The notes under the pieces were generated by a model, which searched no databases, was not told the DNA's origin, and was given only the letters and a program-made list of their open reading frames with translations. Positions 4,187-6,739 of a stretch of 6,739 bases of DNA are shown piece after piece (the stretch's first letter is position 1; each line of letters opens with the position of its first letter). The stretch is from Bradyrhizobium sp. (GTDB lineage: Bacteria; Pseudomonadota; Alphaproteobacteria; Rhizobiales; Xanthobacteraceae), in NCBI GenBank assembly GCA_019243075.1, contig JAFAUV010000322.1:1-6739 (forward strand), given 5' to 3'. Position numbers and translations under genes: made by a program.

Positions 4187-6739
4187 ATGAGCGGCGTTAA
4201 CGAGATCAGGTCGACTTTTCTGAATTTCTTCCGGGAGAACGGCCACGAGATCGTGCCGTCCTCGCCGCTCGTGCCGCGCAACGATCCGACCCTGATGTTC
4301 ACCAATGCCGGCATGGTGCAGTTCAAGAACGTCTTCACCGGGGTCGAGAAGCGTACCTATCAGCGCGCCACCACCTCGCAGAAATGCGTGCGTGCCGGCG
4401 GCAAGCACAATGACCTCGATAATGTCGGCTACACCGCACGCCATCTCACCTTTTTCGAGATGCTCGGCAACTTCTCCTTTGGCGATTACTTCAAGGAGCG
4501 TGCGATCGAGCTTGCCTGGAACCTGATTACGAAGGAGTTCGGGCTGAAGCAGGACAAGCTGCTCGTCACTATCTACCACGACGACGAGGAGGCGGCGCGC
4601 CACTGGAAAAAGATCGCGGGCTTCTCGGCCGACCGCATCATCCGTATCGCGACCTCGGACAATTTCTGGGCGATGGGAGATACCGGCCCGTGCGGTCCCT
4701 GCTCGGAGATCTTCATCGACCGCGGCGAGCACATCTGGGGCGGGCCTCCGGGCAGCCCGGAGGAGGACGGCGACCGTTTCCTCGAATTCTGGAACCTCGT
4801 CTTCATGCAGTTCGACCAGGTGACAAAGGAGGAGCGCGTGCCGCTGCCGCGCCCCTCGATCGACACCGGCATGGGGCTGGAGCGGATGGCCGCCATCCTC
4901 CAGGGCGTCGACAGCGTGTTCGAGACCGATCTGTTCCGCCATCTGATCGAAGCCACTGCTTCCGCGCTCGGCCATGGGCCGAGTGAGCAGAACGTCGCCT
5001 CATATCGGGTGATTGCGGACCATCTGCGCTCCTCGGCCTTCCTCGTCGCCGACGGCGTGCTGCCCTCGAACGAGGGCCGCGGCTATGTGCTGCGCCGGAT
5101 CATGCGTCGCGCCATGCGCCATGCGCAGCTTCTCGGTGCCCGTGAGCCGTTGATGCATCGCCTGGTCTGGGCCTTGCTGCGCGAGATGGGCCAGGCCTAT
5201 CCGGAGCTGGTGCGCGCGGAAGGCCTGATCGAGGAGACGCTTCGGCTGGAAGAGACGCGCTTCCGCAAGACCTTGGAGCGGGGACTTGCGATCCTCGATG
5301 AGAAGAGCGCGACGCTGAAGAAGGGCGACATGTTCGACGGCGATACCGCGTTCACGCTGTACGACACCTACGGCTTCCCGCTCGACCTGACACAGGACGC
5401 GCTGAAATCGCGCGGCATCGGCGTCGACGTCGCGGCGTTTACCGACGCGATGGACCGCCAGCGCGAAACCGCACGTGCGTCCTGGGCCGGATCGGGCGAC
5501 GCCGCGACCGAGAGCGTCTGGTTCCCGCTCCGCGAAAAGTTGGGCGCGACCGAGTTCCTGGGCTACGAGACCGAGAGCGCGGAAGGCGTCGTTGCCGCAA
5601 TGGTCAAGGACGGCAAGGAGGTCGACAGCCTCGAGGCCGGCGACAGCGCGGCGATTGTGCTGAACCAGACGCCCTTTTACGCGGAGTCGGGCGGCCAGGT
5701 CGGCGACACCGGCGTGCTTTCGGGCGACGGCGTGAAATTCCGCGTCACCGACACGCAGAAGAAGGCCGGCGATCTCTGGGTGCATCTGGGCACGGTCGAG
5801 CAAGGCACGCTCAAGGTTGGTGCCGCGCTGCAGCTCGAGGTCGACCACAGCCGCCGCGCCTCGATCCGCTCGCACCACTCCGCGACGCACCTGTTGCACG
5901 AGGCGCTGCGGCAGGTGCTCGGCGACCACATCGCCCAACGCGGCTCGCTGGTGGCGCCCGATCGGCTGCGCTTCGACTTCGTGCATCCGAAGCCGATTAC
6001 GCCGGAAGAGCTCGCCCGCGTGGAGGATATCGCCAACGAAGTGGTGCTGGAGAACGACGAGGTCACGACTCGCCTGATGGCGGTCGATGACGCGCGCGAG
6101 GCCGGCGCCCGCGCCCTGTTCGGCGAGAAATATGGCGACGAGGTCCGCGTCGTCTCCATGGGCGGGGGAGCGCGCCAGCACGGGCAGAACGCGCTCGGCT
6201 GGTCGGTCGAGCTTTGCGGCGGCACGCATGTGAAGCGCACCGGCGATATCGGCCTGATCTCGGTGACATCGGAAAGCGCGGTCGCCTCGGGCGTGCGTCG
6301 CATCGAGGCGCTGACCGGGCGGCCCGCGCGCAAGCACGCCAATGAGGTGATGGCGCTGGCGAAGCAGGCCGCGGCCGAGCTGCGCACCACGCCGGAAGAC
6401 GTGCCGGCGCGCATCGCTGCGCTCATGGAAGAGCGCAAGAAGCTGGAGCGCGAGCTGTCGGACGCCCGCAAGAAGCTCGCGATGGGTGGCGGCGCGTCCG
6501 CCGGCAACGGCTCGGCCGCCGGCGTTCGCGAAATCGGCAATGTCAAGCTGATGGCACGCGCGGTCGAAGGCATCGAGATGAAGGATCTCAAGAGTCTTGC
6601 CGACGACGGCAAGAAGCAACTCGGCTCCGGCGTCGTCGCCATCGTCGGCGTCACCGGGGACGGCAAGGCGGGCGTGGTCGTCGGCGTGACGCCGGACCTC
6701 ACCTCGCGCTTCAACGCGGTCAATCTGGTCCGCGTCGCC
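4187..6739 (+). CDS. alaS: Alanyl-tRNA synthetase; C-terminus cut by window edge
   Basis: AlaRS attaches alanine to tRNA-Ala in the cytoplasm and hydrolyses mischarged Ser- and Gly-tRNA-Ala. The 851 visible residues start MSGVNEIRSTFLNFF. The class II catalytic domain fills about residues 1-240, with the motif 2 region RATTSQKCVRAGGKHNDLDN from Arg60 and motif 3 DTGMGLER at 226-233. The tRNA-recognition helices include GRGYVLRRIMRRAMRHA (about 297-313). The editing domain has HxxxH at His564/His568 and CGGTH with Cys677/His681, the four zinc-site residues of the family. A charged helix (about 741-764) and a Gly/Ala/Ser linker lead into the C-Ala domain. Family length is about 875-890, so about 40 residues are missing at the edge. 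The start at 4187 is favoured over the in-frame ATG at 4181 because GGA lies 5 nt before it and family members begin at MSGVN. The gene is divergent from gcvT. Confidence 0.97.
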   Translation, partial: MSGVNEIRSTFLNFFRENGHEIVPSSPLVPRNDPTLMFTNAGMVQFKNVFTGVEKRTYQRATTSQKCVRAGGKHNDLDNVGYTARHLTFFEMLGNFSFGDYFKERAIELAWNLITKEFGLKQDKLLVTIYHDDEEAARHWKKIAGFSADRIIRIATSDNFWAMGDTGPCGPCSEIFIDRGEHIWGGPPGSPEEDGDRFLEFWNLVFMQFDQVTKEERVPLPRPSIDTGMGLERMAAILQGVDSVFETDLFRHLIEATASALGHGPSEQNVASYRVIADHLRSSAFLVADGVLPSNEGRGYVLRRIMRRAMRHAQLLGAREPLMHRLVWALLREMGQAYPELVRAEGLIEETLRLEETRFRKTLERGLAILDEKSATLKKGDMFDGDTAFTLYDTYGFPLDLTQDALKSRGIGVDVAAFTDAMDRQRETARASWAGSGDAATESVWFPLREKLGATEFLGYETESAEGVVAAMVKDGKEVDSLEAGDSAAIVLNQTPFYAESGGQVGDTGVLSGDGVKFRVTDTQKKAGDLWVHLGTVEQGTLKVGAALQLEVDHSRRASIRSHHSATHLLHEALRQVLGDHIAQRGSLVAPDRLRFDFVHPKPITPEELARVEDIANEVVLENDEVTTRLMAVDDAREAGARALFGEKYGDEVRVVSMGGGARQHGQNALGWSVELCGGTHVKRTGDIGLISVTSESAVASGVRRIEALTGRPARKHANEVMALAKQAAAELRTTPEDVPARIAALMEERKKLERELSDARKKLAMGGGASAGNGSAAGVREIGNVKLMARAVEGIEMKDLKSLADDGKKQLGSGVVAIVGVTGDGKAGVVVGVTPDLTSRFNAVNLVRVA

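Noticed and set aside
4181..4189. ATG at 4181 as the alaS start
   Set aside because: It would add only Met-Asn before the family-typical MSGVN start, and the GGA that could act as ribosome binding site overlaps it while being well spaced for 4187. It remains a minor alternative.
4151..4975. A 274-codon minus-strand open frame over the start of alaS
   Set aside because: It lies opposite the AlaRS catalytic domain, whose class II motifs are unmistakable. No ribosome binding site or domain supports it.
5000..6619. A 539-codon open frame on the minus strand, antisense to alaS
   Set aside because: Same cause: low-complexity Arg/Ala/Leu/His composition, no family resemblance, and it lies wholly inside alaS with intact synthetase and editing motifs.

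Overview
The window is a high-GC chromosomal segment carrying the glycine cleavage operon and, divergent from it, the alanyl-tRNA synthetase gene. Protein sequences, codon use and the shape of the glycine riboswitch point to an alphaproteobacterium, most likely the Bradyrhizobium/Rhodopseudomonas group. That placement is recognition by eye, not a database result.

Layout: on the minus strand, reading from about 3992 down to 1, a leader RNA with a tandem glycine riboswitch (3808-3992) precedes gcvT (2605-3753), gcvH (2229-2594) and the first 737 codons of gcvP (1-2213, running off the left edge). The three genes are separated by only 10 and 15 nt, each has its own Shine-Dalgarno sequence, and they form one operon. 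On the plus strand, alaS begins at 4187 and runs off the right edge after 851 codons, probably about 40 short of its end. The 433-nt gap between the two start codons (3754-4186) holds the riboswitch, a candidate promoter for each direction, and several short inverted repeats.

How it works together: GcvP (PLP decarboxylase), GcvH (lipoyl carrier) and GcvT (tetrahydrofolate-dependent aminomethyltransferase) are three of the four glycine cleavage proteins; the fourth, dihydrolipoamide dehydrogenase, is not here. The complex converts glycine to CO2, NH3, NADH and methylene-THF. The tandem aptamers should sense glycine and raise expression of the operon. AlaRS charges tRNA-Ala and must reject or edit serine and glycine.

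I found no mobile element, CRISPR array, tRNA/rRNA, defence or secretion system, and no evidence of an undescribed system. The protein genes are ordinary housekeeping genes with intact catalytic motifs. The most interesting material is in the regulatory gap: a double glycine aptamer with a visible leader-linker helix (P0), an unusually degenerate second aptamer core, a possible Shine-Dalgarno-masking segment, and a 13-bp near-palindrome just downstream of the candidate alaS promoter.
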